Notes under the pieces: model-generated
Database searches by the model: none
The model's input: only the letters and a program-made list of their open reading frames with translations
What the model was told of the DNA's origin: nothing
Translations under genes and position numbers: made by a program
Source: Chitinophaga sp.
GTDB lineage: Bacteria; Bacteroidota; Bacteroidia; Chitinophagales; Chitinophagaceae
NCBI RefSeq assembly: GCF_017745275.1
Contig: NZ_JAGHZS010000012.1
Span: 1 to 64,000 of the forward strand
Reading direction: 5' to 3'
DNA length: 64,000 nt
Shown here: in pieces, positions 22,901 through 29,750 of the stretch
Numbering within the stretch: position 1 is the first letter of the stretch
Layout: each line of letters opens with the position of its first letter

Positions 22901-25900
22901 CTGGTCCGCAACGGAATGTGCTGATCAATATCAGCGGTGTGGTAGCATCGTCTGCTACCGGTATTGTAGAAAATAAGGTAACCGTGAACGAGGGTGCAAA
23001 AGTAGTAGCCGGTGATTCGGTGGATACGCATGTTACTAATAAATCAGGTATACAATTTACCAAGTCGGGACCGCGCACTGCTGTTGCGGGAAGTGCTATT
23101 AATTATACCATCATACTAGGTAATAACGGTCCTTCTGACCTGGTAAATGCAAAGGTGGCCGACCTGGTACCTGTACAGGTAGAAAATGTTACCTGGAATA
23201 TTACCACAACAGGCACTGCTACATTGGCCACGGGCACACCTGTTTCCGGTACAGGTAACCAGGTTGCATTCACTGCGAATGTACCGGCGGGTACAGGTAA
23301 TGAAATTAAAGTGTTGATCTCAGGTACCGTAGCTCCGGGCTTCGTGGGTAATATCACTAATACTGCGCAGGTTACTGATAATGGTAACGTTTATACGTCG
23401 AATGTTAAAACCACTGTGCAGAATTCTGCGTTGCTGACGATTGAGAAAATAGGCCCCGATACAGTGAGTGCAGGAAGTAGTATCAGTTACCTCATTACAG
23501 CTACCAACCAGGGGCCATCCGATGGTAGTGGTATTAGCATTACAGACCTGGTACCAGTGGGAATTACCAATGTTAGTTGGACAGCAACTACTTTTGGTAG
23601 TGCGCAAATCACCGGACCGCTTTCCGGCACTGGTAATAATATCACCGTTAACGGCAACATCCCGGCAGGTATAACCAATAAAATACAGATTGTGGTGGAT
23701 GGGCTGGTGCCACCAGATGCTATAGCAGAATCTATAACAAATACAGCTACACTCAGGAAGCCGGATACTACCACAATTAGTAGCACAGTGAATACGAAGA
23801 TTCGTCAGCTTACGGCACTGACTATACATAAAGTGGCGCCGGCGACTGCAAATGCAGGGGATAGTTTGCGCTATAATATTACGGTAGCTAACAATGGCCC
23901 ATCTGATGCCAGGAATATACAAATCACAGACCTGGTAAGCGATACGCTTACAGGGGTAAGATGGGTGGCCACTACTACCGGCAATGCACAAATTATTGGC
24001 GCTGCACAGGGAACCGGGAATACAGTGTCATTGCGCGCAAACATTGGCGCTGATGCAGCGAATGCCATCCAGGTAATGGTGGTAGGTAAGATTAATCCTG
24101 ACTTTGTGGGTAAGATTACCAACAATGCAACCGCTACTGATGCGGCCGGAAAAGTGAACAGTGCGGCGGCCAGTACTATAGTAGGTAGCAAGCCATCGTT
24201 GCATATTACAAAAACCAGCGTGGGTAGTGTGAATGCAGGCGATACTATTCGTTACCTCATCACCGCTGCCAATGATGGACCTTCCAATGCTGCAGGGGTA
24301 TCCATTACAGATAATGTACCTGCTGCTATTACTAATGTAACCTGGACAGCTACCGCGAATGGCACATCTCAGGTAATTGGTACATCCAGCGGCAGTGGTA
24401 ACAGTATACTGGTGCATGGTAATATTGATGCGGGTGTGGGCAACACGATCGTAGTTAATATTATGGGTGTGGTGCCTGCAAATGCTACAGTGGCTTCACT
24501 CTCCAACATTGCGATACTGAATGACTCTATTCCAAGTGACTCCGTGATCACTCATGTAACGAAGAAACCGAATGTACATGTGGTGAAACAGGCAGCAGCA
24601 ACGGCTATTGCAGGCGATAGCCTCCGTTATACGATCACTGTTACCAACGACGGCCCATCTGATGCCAGTGGTGTGAAGATCAGTGATATTGTTTCTGATA
24701 CGCTCAGTGGTGTTAACTGGACAGCCACAACAACAGGCGCAGCGCAGATTACAGGCAGCAGCAGTGGTACAGGTAATGTAGCGCTGGCTGGTAATATTGC
24801 GGCCGGTACTGGTAACGCCATTAGCATACAGATAGCAGGTAAGATCAATCCGGACTTCACGGGTACTATCACGAATACAGCCAGTGCTACAGATGCAAAT
24901 AACAATACCACCACTGGTACTGCTACTACGCAGGTAACCGGTAAATCAGCGTTAAGCATTACTAAAACCGGTAGTACAAGCGTGAAAGCCGGTGAGGTTA
25001 TTCATTATGTAGTGGTAGCGACTAATGCGGGCCCTTCAACGGCTACCGGCATAAGTATTACTGACCTCGTACCAGCCACAATAACTAACGTAACCTGGAC
25101 TGCCGTAGCCAATGGGACTTCTCAGTTAATTGGTCCGGCCACTGGCAGCGGCAACAGCGTGTCTGTGAAAGGTAACCTGGCGGCAGGTAATAGTAATACC
25201 ATACAAGTGAATATCGATGGTATTATTCCTGCAGATGTTACCATTACATCCGTATCCAATACCGCAACACTCAATCCGGGAACAGGTACGTCCATTCCGT
25301 CAGCACCGGTAGTCACCACCGTGGTGCCTGCAGTGAAAACACTTGATCTCTCTATTACCAAATCAGGCCCGGCTGCTTTGTTTGTGAATGATTCCATTAC
25401 TTACGAACTCAATGCACAAAATGCTGGTCCTGCTGCGGGTGACGGTGCGGTGATTACAGATATCCTGCCAGTGGGTATAGAAGGGGCTTACGCCGTGGTG
25501 ACATCACTTACTGGTGGTGCTGCCAACGTGCAGCTCACTAACGCAGGAAATGTAGTGAAAGCGGCTATCGGCAGCTTCCCGGCCGGGGCTGGTATCCGGA
25601 TCATAATACGTGGTAAGGTAACCAGCACAGCATCGTTGCGTAACCAGGCAGTAATTGCTGCACCGGATGGAATAGTGGATAGTCGTCCGGAAAACAATAC
25701 CAGCGCCTCCGTAATTACAGTCATTAACCAGGTGGCCATGGCGGATCTCCAGGTGCAGAAAGAGCTGCTGAATACTACGCCATTGCGGGTAGGGGGTAAG
25801 GCGGAATTTGCGATTACGCTGAACAATGCCGGACCAGTTACGACTACCGGTATCTCCGTACGTGATACCCTGAACAGTAACCTGGAAATAGTGAATGGAT

Positions 25901-26379
25901 TCGATGCCAGTATAGGTACCATTAATTACGATCCAAATACCAGGATCATCATATGGACACTGGATAGCCTGCGACTCACGCAAACGGCTACACTGAAATA
26001 TACGGCAAGGGTTACCAATACCGGTGTGGTCGCTAACCGCGCTACCGCTACTGCACAGGTGACGGATCCAAACCCTGCCAACAATTCCGCCAGCAGTAAG
26101 GAAATGACCATAACAGGCGATGATATTCTTATTCCAAATGTTATCACACCAAATGGAGATGGTAAGAATGATAAGCTCGTCATTATCGGTGTTACCAGGT
26201 ATCCAAATTCTTCCTTATTTATCTATAACCGTTGGGGTAATATGGTATTCCAGTCGAAAAATTATCAGAATAACTGGGATGGAAATGGGCTGAATGAGGG
26301 TACTTATTATTATATCCTCAAACTAAATACACCTAATGGAGAAAGGTCCTATAAAGGATGGATTGAGTTATTGAGATAA
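10957..26379 (+). CDS. Giant DUF11-repeat surface protein with type IX secretion sorting domain
   Basis: A 5,140-residue secreted protein, probably anchored on or released from the cell surface. The start at 10957 gives a clean signal peptide (MKRFFTLCSVALFSLLPILY, then CQAEG); the open frame back to GTG 10918 would spoil it. Order of parts: N-terminal region ~25-515 without a named domain; one DUF11 unit near 517; Ig-like segments to ~850; three PKD-like units starting ANAG.DQ near 858, 941 and 1028; DUF11 unit 2 near 1111; one cadherin-like/VCBS-type module near 1247-1340; then 29 DUF11 units in tandem (1343 to ~5045). The C-terminal domain (~5055-5140) has PNVITPNGDGKND, IYNRWGNMVF and GTYYYIL, the type B (CHU_C-like) sorting signature of type IX secretion. 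It is probably an adhesin or long fibre; the binding target is unknown. It sits alone between two terminators. Confidence 0.9.
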   Translation: MKRFFTLCSVALFSLLPILYCQAEGSKDIYPAGALGNRAYMTSSSTATSALIGNIYNPGRMFVYAKVGEVIYVGSSAQGIGTGTTRLTAPNGNAYNTSNSTTVGRINNRAEELLGPSALAVGGYNGYSRTVQTGEQGIWTIEFDPPNTSATALGNGFSPPAANAAWTIANQTAVSTLALIVAWDVTVASVGIPQSGRTFLNIFTGNAGTASSAFYGKFNVLTKDGFTYTAASNGIQPFLFAFFVNNKGTRDRATGVPVYKSVDLNSVVSANGAYSFHNPTLPDDATNITQKLFYNTPDNTLPANAPVWVNGAASTTWLISTPVTPVVSQVFFTGREGTPGRAGTPPLNGGYVHFTANQNGNFKISIDVNNNGSTNDPIDRIITGSSVAGDNAILWDGKDGLGTDVANGANINISVVLYSGEVHFPYMDVENNANGIIITRTNGSNAPDPTVYWNDQLLGSGSGAPVPVNASASPGINSTTNGHKYTNSYGDNSLLDTWAYIFSAPQTASVIVKQYQADLEVVNNIPALTAICAGHLITYTTTIRNNGPDSANGARYSFTFPSQFTPVNVTSTGNGIIVSGGFSGNAYTAVLNLANGAVVNYSFTGTITDVPAGGNLVTKSSVMRPPDVTDPDATSIASGNPTDPDVECNGAPSGAGCNNIKTSSIPVSPAITNNTISAAQSVCIGNTPAPLTGSTIAGTPQYLWQSSIVSGTAGFISATGTNNGKDYTPAVLSQSTWYRRIVNAGSCSDTSAAIMITINPLLTPGAVAGNQSFCNSGDPVMFTQTVAATGGNGTYTYRWQSSLDNISFNDIFGATQATYDAPVVSQTTYFRRIVSSGSSGCADMISDTLTVQINTTPTTANAGSDQNLCNVTSATLSGNTPANGNGAWQQTGGPVTAVIADTTLPGTSISGLTNGIFTFVWTIRNGNCPPSKDTVVINVSSLPTVANAGPDQPLCNVTSAVLAGNTPTAGTGQWSQIAGPNTASFVDATQPNTAVQNLQPGTYSLVWTISSGPCAPSADTMQLIISAAPATANAGPDQTKYNNGEFTISGNTPSSGQGTWAVVSGNAVIGSTTTPATTATLQPNTTATLTWTITSGNCPPSIDTIVLTYTSQADLKVTKSDAGNTYKTNSPLTYTITIENAGPSDIYGFTLKDTLPALMTSASWTSAVTGTNVALRPLSGAGNIITANGDIPFAAGNKIVITVTGTVAANAIGGNVITNTATVSNPSGLPDPVPGNNISTVTGAVPNNPPVAVDDNYTTIRDVPVSGNVLTNDSDPENQPITVSATLIQSPASGSVIQNADGTFTYTPVPGFVGTDTYIYQVCDNQGACSQATVTITVTKGMAHLTIAKIATPATASAGGPLTYTLTVTNNGPSTILSSETFSVVDTLPVGFIASSYTPSAGSYNNGNWTGVTLKPGASVTLTIAGNVASSFAGASLTNTASATPPSAIPDSTPATTTLVTPVTKAVEVVVTKTDNTTTYVPGTTTQYKITVVNKGPADLINATFQDPLPAGITTASWTAVTPGGGQANASGNGAINETISLPSGSTIVYTLTITIPSNYTGSLTNTASIVVPSGYNNINPSGNSATDTDTPNPQFSLEIDKSGPASAVAGTSLSYDVIIVNNGPSDLTGAAVLDHLPVTLQNPVWTVTTTGSATASVSSGTGDVSFTAGIVAGVGNKITIHITGTINPGATGTLTNTASITPPGSPTLFSNTVNTVIERSTGITLVKQGPSAGHVTAGQPISYQLKLTNAGPSNAVGIVLSDVVPPAITNVSWVVSTAGTAEVAAGSASSGTGNNISTTVNIPAGLANVVTLQINGTVSSAATDTLLNTATARLAGDTTVTAFNKTIVENKPGLQVVKAGPATADAGTNITYTITVNNSGPSNAVNAVISDVVGPTTMTNVTWTATAAGNAVINSGANGNGNTLSVNVNIPAGSSNSVTIVVQGTILSGAAGDIRNTATVAVNGQQPVMSNEVITQITNRAGLVVTKTGPVTATAGGSASYLLKITNTGPSDALNAVLLDTLGSMLQNPGITTLSHGNASVTSSQITNRIAQVVGNIPAGDSNSIDVIIQAKIDPSFVGQIRNQGFISTNNGPVVSSNAVITDVANKPILTITKAGKDTAVAGQSLNYTISVGNTGLSDAVNVNILDAVPAGLSNVSWTTSLMNGATIASGATGTGSNINVTGNIPAGKQASITINVSGTITPSFTGDLSNFATAAVNGDTPIPSDTVVTHVVSKPALQITKSGPGNVSAGGFIRYTLQITNSGPSDAVNVNIADPVNGVIQATNWLTSVSGGASISSGATGNGNNVAIVANIPAGTGSITVYVDGTVNAGAAGTVNNTATATVTGMPPVSASSSAVVTNDPLISISKTGPAQANAGETISYTLVVTNYGKSNAKNVIISDLVPSQLTNVSWSTTTAGSINVNTGGTGTGNNVAVLADVDAGTQNHLFVTVTGTIAPDFTGTFINSSRAIVNHRDTSRSDTVTTIVAGKPGIQLVKTSPDTVAAGGIITYTITATNIGPSDAPLVTITDALPVFIKNVNWSAVAAGRATVQVGGGTGNNVGVQGSIPAGAGNMITLTITGTVDPAFTGDLNNVALATPGTLPPISSNTTVTHVVKKIALALSKSGPSQEAAGEDIIYLLRLSNNGPSDAPGVQFFDTIPAAIKNVTWTAVKTGNAVVLTGATGTGNQVVVTGDIPAGAANNNIVILVKGVIDPAYTGASLRNIAYASSPDQPIPVMDTATTRVVKQSLLKLSKSGPSVLFAGDPITYTIHLQNGGPSDAVNVQINDIIDPAILNPSWKAIATGVGTSVSDTGSLGNISLNGNIPAGAGHSIDITVTGILNPDYTGDSIVNSAVATLAGQVPVASTVNTQVLRRANLRIVKSGPGSAAAGEKINYTITVNNLGPSNVTGLTITDIIPASLLQPVWTATAAGTGSSVSASNGTGNINLTGNLPVGTGNSITITVNGIIDPSATDSSFLVNTASVAPPPDFENTNPVNATAVTLVRKQADLVIVKSGPANIAAGQNISYQLLVTNRGISDVTHALISDAVPAGVAITNVTATTTGNASAGTAVVNGNNITLTGDIVAGIGNSIIVKIDGTVNPAATGTITNTATVAPPADVKEMNPANNTSSISTIISTNLGLQVSKSGPASVNILDQITYTIVLTNSGVSDASEVTVTDVVPADITGVTWTATATGNAGVLSAANGSGNNINLSARVGGSNSGTVTITVTGTVSATAAATITNTVTATALGSSSSTVVTSVNNSVDLRINKTAPTNIVAGEEITYVVTVTNGGPADAIGAAITDAMPAAADVQHVTWTATATGGANVTPTSGTGDAGIFLAADIPANTGVVTITIKGTVNPAASGVLDNAASTVPGFGQTDPTPAQVLVSTNVTTVPGLSVVKSGPAQVIAGDTMSYTLQIHNSGPSDATGVTIKDTIPGAVTGITWSAAATNATITDPGTGTGNIVAIVGDIPAGGSVTVHIAGKTAPAFEGFMINHAVVSGNGQTVVSNDVRTLVQNKPGLTIRKSGPARAAAGAQISYAIAIANNGLSAANGITVSDLLPPNLKNPVWSAAAGGSAAIVGGNISNHPGDVSFKANVPAGSGNTIVVNISGTIDAAAIGSLTNVATATLANGTPTADTVVTQLATQTGVRLLKAAPDKATAGTTITYTLDVYNDGPSNAVNVNVADVIPAQLKDSKWSATAAGAAVVHGGNLQQQPGNVAFTADIPAGSSNAVHVVITGVIQADYTGAVNNQATATAGGVNYLSNNVVTQVVSKPGLRIVKSGPSTGVAGGAISYNIILTNEGPSDAANIKIADILPAQVQQPVWSATAAGNAVITGGNVTNQTGDVSLVASVPAGAANRIVVNVSGTIMPSFTGNITNIASYSLDGNSVNTPPVITEVIQEVKVKVSKSAPDTIAAGGKINYTLLVTNEGLSDVNNIVINDLVPAAIQQVSWNAVATGATINGTNSGTGNTISVNASIPAGPQRNVLINISGVVASSATGIVENKVTVNEGAKVVAGDSVDTHVTNKSGIQFTKSGPRTAVAGSAINYTIILGNNGPSDLVNAKVADLVPVQVENVTWNITTTGTATLATGTPVSGTGNQVAFTANVPAGTGNEIKVLISGTVAPGFVGNITNTAQVTDNGNVYTSNVKTTVQNSALLTIEKIGPDTVSAGSSISYLITATNQGPSDGSGISITDLVPVGITNVSWTATTFGSAQITGPLSGTGNNITVNGNIPAGITNKIQIVVDGLVPPDAIAESITNTATLRKPDTTTISSTVNTKIRQLTALTIHKVAPATANAGDSLRYNITVANNGPSDARNIQITDLVSDTLTGVRWVATTTGNAQIIGAAQGTGNTVSLRANIGADAANAIQVMVVGKINPDFVGKITNNATATDAAGKVNSAAASTIVGSKPSLHITKTSVGSVNAGDTIRYLITAANDGPSNAAGVSITDNVPAAITNVTWTATANGTSQVIGTSSGSGNSILVHGNIDAGVGNTIVVNIMGVVPANATVASLSNIAILNDSIPSDSVITHVTKKPNVHVVKQAAATAIAGDSLRYTITVTNDGPSDASGVKISDIVSDTLSGVNWTATTTGAAQITGSSSGTGNVALAGNIAAGTGNAISIQIAGKINPDFTGTITNTASATDANNNTTTGTATTQVTGKSALSITKTGSTSVKAGEVIHYVVVATNAGPSTATGISITDLVPATITNVTWTAVANGTSQLIGPATGSGNSVSVKGNLAAGNSNTIQVNIDGIIPADVTITSVSNTATLNPGTGTSIPSAPVVTTVVPAVKTLDLSITKSGPAALFVNDSITYELNAQNAGPAAGDGAVITDILPVGIEGAYAVVTSLTGGAANVQLTNAGNVVKAAIGSFPAGAGIRIIIRGKVTSTASLRNQAVIAAPDGIVDSRPENNTSASVITVINQVAMADLQVQKELLNTTPLRVGGKAEFAITLNNAGPVTTTGISVRDTLNSNLEIVNGFDASIGTINYDPNTRIIIWTLDSLRLTQTATLKYTARVTNTGVVANRATATAQVTDPNPANNSASSKEMTITGDDILIPNVITPNGDGKNDKLVIIGVTRYPNSSLFIYNRWGNMVFQSKNYQNNWDGNGLNEGTYYYILKLNTPNGERSYKGWIELLR
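14983..26106 (+). repeat. Tandem array of 29 DUF11 coding repeats
   Basis: Each unit is about 125 codons and begins with a pattern like L.I.KSGP...AG..I.YT....N.GPSDA, followed by a conserved V.W.A...G.A, G.GN.......IPAG and G.I...N.A. With the two upstream copies I count 31 units in the protein. DNA identity between most neighbours looks low, so most of the array is old. Units 26-27 and 28-29 are a clear exception (see findings). Confidence 0.85.
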
Positions 26380-26413
26380 GTAACGCGTCAATTGTTTTTT
26401 GCTATGAATAAGG

Positions 26414-26447
26414 ATCGTCCCGCCGGGTTGGCGGGACGATTCCTGTT
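26414..26447 (+). terminator. Intrinsic terminator after the giant gene
   Basis: ATCGTCCCGCC (26414-26424), loop GGGTT, GGCGGGACGAT (26430-26440), then TCCTGTTT. The stem is 11 bp and very GC-rich; the T-tail is interrupted. Confidence 0.8.
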
Positions 26448-26468
26448 TAAGATCTCTCTTATAGAATT

Positions 26469-26500
26469 TTTGGTTTATAAAATAAACTAGTTTACATTTG
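26469..26500 (+). promoter_or_regulatory. Bacteroidota promoter of the TonB receptor operon
   Basis: TTTG (26469-26472), 20-base spacer, TACATTTG (26493-26500). This matches TTTG-N19-21-TAnnTTTG. The ATG of the receptor gene is 23 bases downstream, leaving a short leader. Confidence 0.75.
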
Positions 26501-26522
26501 ATGTGAAAATTAATCCCTAAAC

Positions 26523-28679
26523 ATGTCGAAATTCAACCTTTATCTATATTTATTCGTACTGGCGCCATTGTTATCCTTCGCCCAGCATAAGGTCAGCGGT
26601 AAAGTGACGGATAACAAGAAACATCCGTTAGCTGGCGTAAACATCGCCATAAAGGGTTCCTATGATGGGGCTACTACTACTGCCGATGGATCCTTTTCTT
26701 TTACTACCACTGCCACCGGAGATCACCTGTTGTCCGCTACCCTCACAGGCTATCAGATGCTGGAGTTACAAATAAATACAGACACAGATCAGCAACTGAA
26801 TATAGTACTTAAAAATGCGGTGAATGCGCTACGCGTAGTCACTATATCTGCCGGTAGCTTTGAAGCCAGCGATGATAAAAAAGGGACAGTATTGAAACCG
26901 CTCGACATTGTAACAACGGCAGGTGCCGGTGCTGATATTGTGAACGCCATCAAAACTTTGCCTGGTGCACAACAAACCAACGACCGGGAAGGGCTGTTTG
27001 TACGCGGAGGAACAGGGTATGAAACTCAAACCCTCATAGATGGTATGCTGGTAAGGAATCCTTTTTCTACCAGCTTACCCGATATCCCTGGCCGTGGCCG
27101 TTTTTCTCCTTTTCTCTTTAAAGGAACTACCTTCAGCAGCGGTGGTTATTCTGCACAATATGGGCAGGGATTGTCTTCTGCCCTGATCCTGGAATCTGTT
27201 GATTTGCCGGAGCGTTCTTCTTCCTCTGTAGGTGTATCTGTTATTGGTGCCAGCGCTGGTTTAGATAACCTGTCGAAAGATAAAAAGACCTCTTACGGTG
27301 TGGAAGCTGACTACACGAACCTGTCTCCTTATTTCAATATTTTTAAACCCAAACAAACGCCCAACCTCGGTCCGGAAATTATAGGCACATCCGTTAACTT
27401 TCGCCATAAAACATCCAGGACAGGGATGCTGAAGTTTTATGGATATGGTAACTGGACAAAGATGGGATTCGATAAAAATAGCCTGGAATACCCGGGATAT
27501 ACAGAATCTTTTAAGTTGCATAACCATAACTTTTACACGAACCTCACTTACCGGGAGAATATCGGGCACGACTGGCACCTCTACCTGGGCGCCTCTTTCA
27601 GCTCTAACCTCGATAATATAGATGCAGACACTTTACGCAAAAATCCAATGCCGACGCTGATCCGGGGGCAGTCGGATCTAAGTCAGACAAAAGTGATGCT
27701 GCATAAGAACCTGGGACAATTCTCGGTGATTCGCTTTGGTGGGGAGTATCAGTATGCTATCGAAAAGTCGGCGTTTAACAGTAACAACGCTAATTACGTG
27801 GACAACTACACCGCTGCTTTTGCGGAAGGAGATATCTATTTTACTCCCAGCTTTGTAGGACGTGTAGGTGGCCGTGCAGAGTATACTTCTGTATTGGGAA
27901 AAATGAATTTAGCTCCCCGAGTGTCGCTGGCTTACAAGATGAATAACTACAGCCAGTTTTCTGTCGCCTATGGTGATTATTACCAGAAACCGGAACCACA
28001 GTATGTTCGCTTTGATCACCACCTCGGCTATATGAAAGCCACCCACTATATTGCCAGCTATCAACGGGTAGCCACTGATTATACTTTCCGTACGGAAGTG
28101 TTTTATAAGAAATACAGCGACCTGGTGAAAACAGTGCCCGGCTATAACAACAATGGTAGCGGCTATGCACAAGGTATAGAGGTATTCTGGCGTGATCGTA
28201 AAACCTTTAAAAACGTGGATTACTGGATCTCTTATTCTTACCTTGATACCAAGCGGGATTACCTGAACTATCCGTTCCGCGTACAGCCGGACTTCGCCGC
28301 CACACATACCGCAAGCCTTGTATATAAGCACTACTTTCCGAAGATCACCACTAACCTTGGATTAACGTATACATTTGCTACCGGTCGCCCGTATTACGAC
28401 CCTACTTTGCCTGCTGACAAGTTTATGTCGGAAAAAACGATGACGTACAATGCATTGGGGGTAAGCGCCAGTTACCTGACCTCTATCCGCAAAGCTTTTA
28501 CCATCTTTGTTTTGTCAGTTAGTAATGCACCGGGTAACAAGCAGGTGTTTGGTTACCACTATTCTTCTGATGGCCTGCGCCGGGATGAAATTACACCGAA
28601 TGTACCCCGGTTTATTTTCCTGGGTATGTTTATGAATTTCGGTATAGACAGAAGACAGGATGTTATTAATAACCTCTAA
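26523..28679 (+). CDS. TonB-dependent receptor with N-terminal carboxypeptidase-regulatory-like domain
   Basis: A 718-residue outer-membrane receptor. A signal peptide (to about SFAQ, residue 21) is followed by a CarboxypepD_reg-like beta sandwich (KVSGKVTDNKKHPLAGVNI, residues ~24-105). A plug domain follows (~130-240, with REGLFVRGGTGYETQTLIDG and YSAQYGQGLSSALIL). The remaining ~470 residues form a beta-barrel of alternating aromatic strands. No SusD-like partner is adjacent, so this is not a classic glycan-uptake pair; the ligand is unknown. It heads a three-gene set with an exported helical protein 11 bases downstream and a winged-helix regulator. Confidence 0.9.
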   Translation: MSKFNLYLYLFVLAPLLSFAQHKVSGKVTDNKKHPLAGVNIAIKGSYDGATTTADGSFSFTTTATGDHLLSATLTGYQMLELQINTDTDQQLNIVLKNAVNALRVVTISAGSFEASDDKKGTVLKPLDIVTTAGAGADIVNAIKTLPGAQQTNDREGLFVRGGTGYETQTLIDGMLVRNPFSTSLPDIPGRGRFSPFLFKGTTFSSGGYSAQYGQGLSSALILESVDLPERSSSSVGVSVIGASAGLDNLSKDKKTSYGVEADYTNLSPYFNIFKPKQTPNLGPEIIGTSVNFRHKTSRTGMLKFYGYGNWTKMGFDKNSLEYPGYTESFKLHNHNFYTNLTYRENIGHDWHLYLGASFSSNLDNIDADTLRKNPMPTLIRGQSDLSQTKVMLHKNLGQFSVIRFGGEYQYAIEKSAFNSNNANYVDNYTAAFAEGDIYFTPSFVGRVGGRAEYTSVLGKMNLAPRVSLAYKMNNYSQFSVAYGDYYQKPEPQYVRFDHHLGYMKATHYIASYQRVATDYTFRTEVFYKKYSDLVKTVPGYNNNGSGYAQGIEVFWRDRKTFKNVDYWISYSYLDTKRDYLNYPFRVQPDFAATHTASLVYKHYFPKITTNLGLTYTFATGRPYYDPTLPADKFMSEKTMTYNALGVSASYLTSIRKAFTIFVLSVSNAPGNKQVFGYHYSSDGLRRDEITPNVPRFIFLGMFMNFGIDRRQDVINNL

Positions 28680-28690
28680 TCACAATAAAT

Positions 28691-29341
28691 ATGAAACGTT
28701 TCTTTTTAGCTTTTTTAATTGCGGGTACTTGTACTTCCGCTACCATGGCCCAAAGCGCACAGTACCAGGATGCGATGGTGAAACAAACCGCTGATCTGGA
28801 TAGTGCCGGCACATTTACTCCTGAAGGGCTGCAACAGAAAAGCAATACCTTCGAACGCATTGCGGATGCCGAAAAAGTACAATGGTTACCCTATTACTAC
28901 GCTGCTTATATGCAGGTAATGCAAGCCCTTACCCAGAAAGATAAAAGTCAGACAGATGCGCTGGCAGACAAAGCAGAAGCTAACCTGGATAAGGCAGATG
29001 CGCTAAGTCCCAAGAATTCAGAAATTGCCTGCGTTCGTTCACTGGTAGCTACAGCCAGACTCACCGTAGATCCTATGACAAGGGGAATGAAATATGGTAT
29101 GGAAGCAGCCGCTCAGCTGGAAGCAGCCAAGGCACTGAATCCTGAAAATCCCCGTGTATACATGTTACAGGGACAATCCTTATTATTTACACCAGAACAA
29201 TTTGGTGGTAGTAAGTCGAAAGCCAAAACTACCTTCGAGCTGGCGTTGGAAAAGTTTGCCGCCTTCAAGCCGGAAAGTAACATTGCTCCACATTGGGGAG
29301 AGGGGTATACCCGCAAGCTGCTGGAAGCCAGCCAGAAATAA
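28691..29341 (+). CDS. Exported helical (TPR-like) protein of unknown function
   Basis: A 216-residue protein with a signal peptide (MKRFFLAFLIAGTCTSATMA, then Q). The mature part is all helical in appearance, with TPR-like pairings (ADKAEANLDKADALSP, AAQLEAAKALNPENPRVY). A conserved-looking GQSLLFTPEQFGGSK loop precedes the last helix, and GEGYTRKLLE ends it. It starts 11 bases after the TonB receptor and is surely co-transcribed. That suggests a periplasmic partner of the receptor or a sensor of the same process. I do not recognise a named family. Confidence 0.8.
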   Translation: MKRFFLAFLIAGTCTSATMAQSAQYQDAMVKQTADLDSAGTFTPEGLQQKSNTFERIADAEKVQWLPYYYAAYMQVMQALTQKDKSQTDALADKAEANLDKADALSPKNSEIACVRSLVATARLTVDPMTRGMKYGMEAAAQLEAAKALNPENPRVYMLQGQSLLFTPEQFGGSKSKAKTTFELALEKFAAFKPESNIAPHWGEGYTRKLLEASQK

Positions 29342-29357
29342 TTTGAAATCTATTATC

Positions 29358-29421
29358 CAGGTATTTAACTATTTTGTTCTCATTACACGGAAACCATTGG
29401 AACAAAATAGTTAAATGCCTG
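29358..29421 (+). repeat. 22-bp inverted repeat before the HTH_34 regulator
   Basis: The arms at 29358-29379 and 29400-29421 pair over 22 bases with one G-U, around a 20-base loop. There is no T-tail. The right arm contains the first possible ATG (29415) of the regulator frame; the preferred start at 29448 lies just past it. It could be an operator, an RNA stem controlling translation, or a mobile palindrome. Confidence 0.7.
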
Positions 29422-29447
29422 ACCAGGTATCTCAGAAAAACATGCTC

Positions 29448-29750
29448 ATGGACTTTAAAGATCTGGATCCCGTACTACATTCACAATTGCGGCTGGCTAT
29501 CATGTCGATATTACTCAGCGAGGAGGAAGCAGAGTTTACTTTGCTGAAAGAAAAGACGAATGCCACCGCAGGTAATTTAAGTGTGCAGATTAACAAGTTG
29601 CGTGATGTGGCCTATATCACTGTAGTAAAGCAATTTAAGGACAATTATCCCCAAACAATTTGTAAAATAACTGCTGCCGGCAGGAAGGCCTTTGAGAATT
29701 ATGTTAATTCTATCCAGGGGTATTTGAATGCAGGAAAGCGTAAAGCATAA
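29448..29750 (+). CDS. Winged-helix transcriptional regulator (HTH_34 family)
   Basis: A short DNA-binding protein of about 100 residues. It begins MDFKDLDPVLHSQLRLAIMS and shows the MarR/ArsR-like layout of the HTH_34 family: helices, recognition region NATAGNLSVQINKLRD, and the wing with NYPQTICKITAAGRKAF. I prefer ATG 29448 because family members start right at the DPVL segment; ATGs at 29415 and 29442 are alternatives. It closes the TonB receptor set and may regulate it. Its last two codons and stop (GCA TAA) lie inside the hairpin repeat at 29735-29864. Confidence 0.8.
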   Translation: MDFKDLDPVLHSQLRLAIMSILLSEEEAEFTLLKEKTNATAGNLSVQINKLRDVAYITVVKQFKDNYPQTICKITAAGRKAFENYVNSIQGYLNAGKRKA

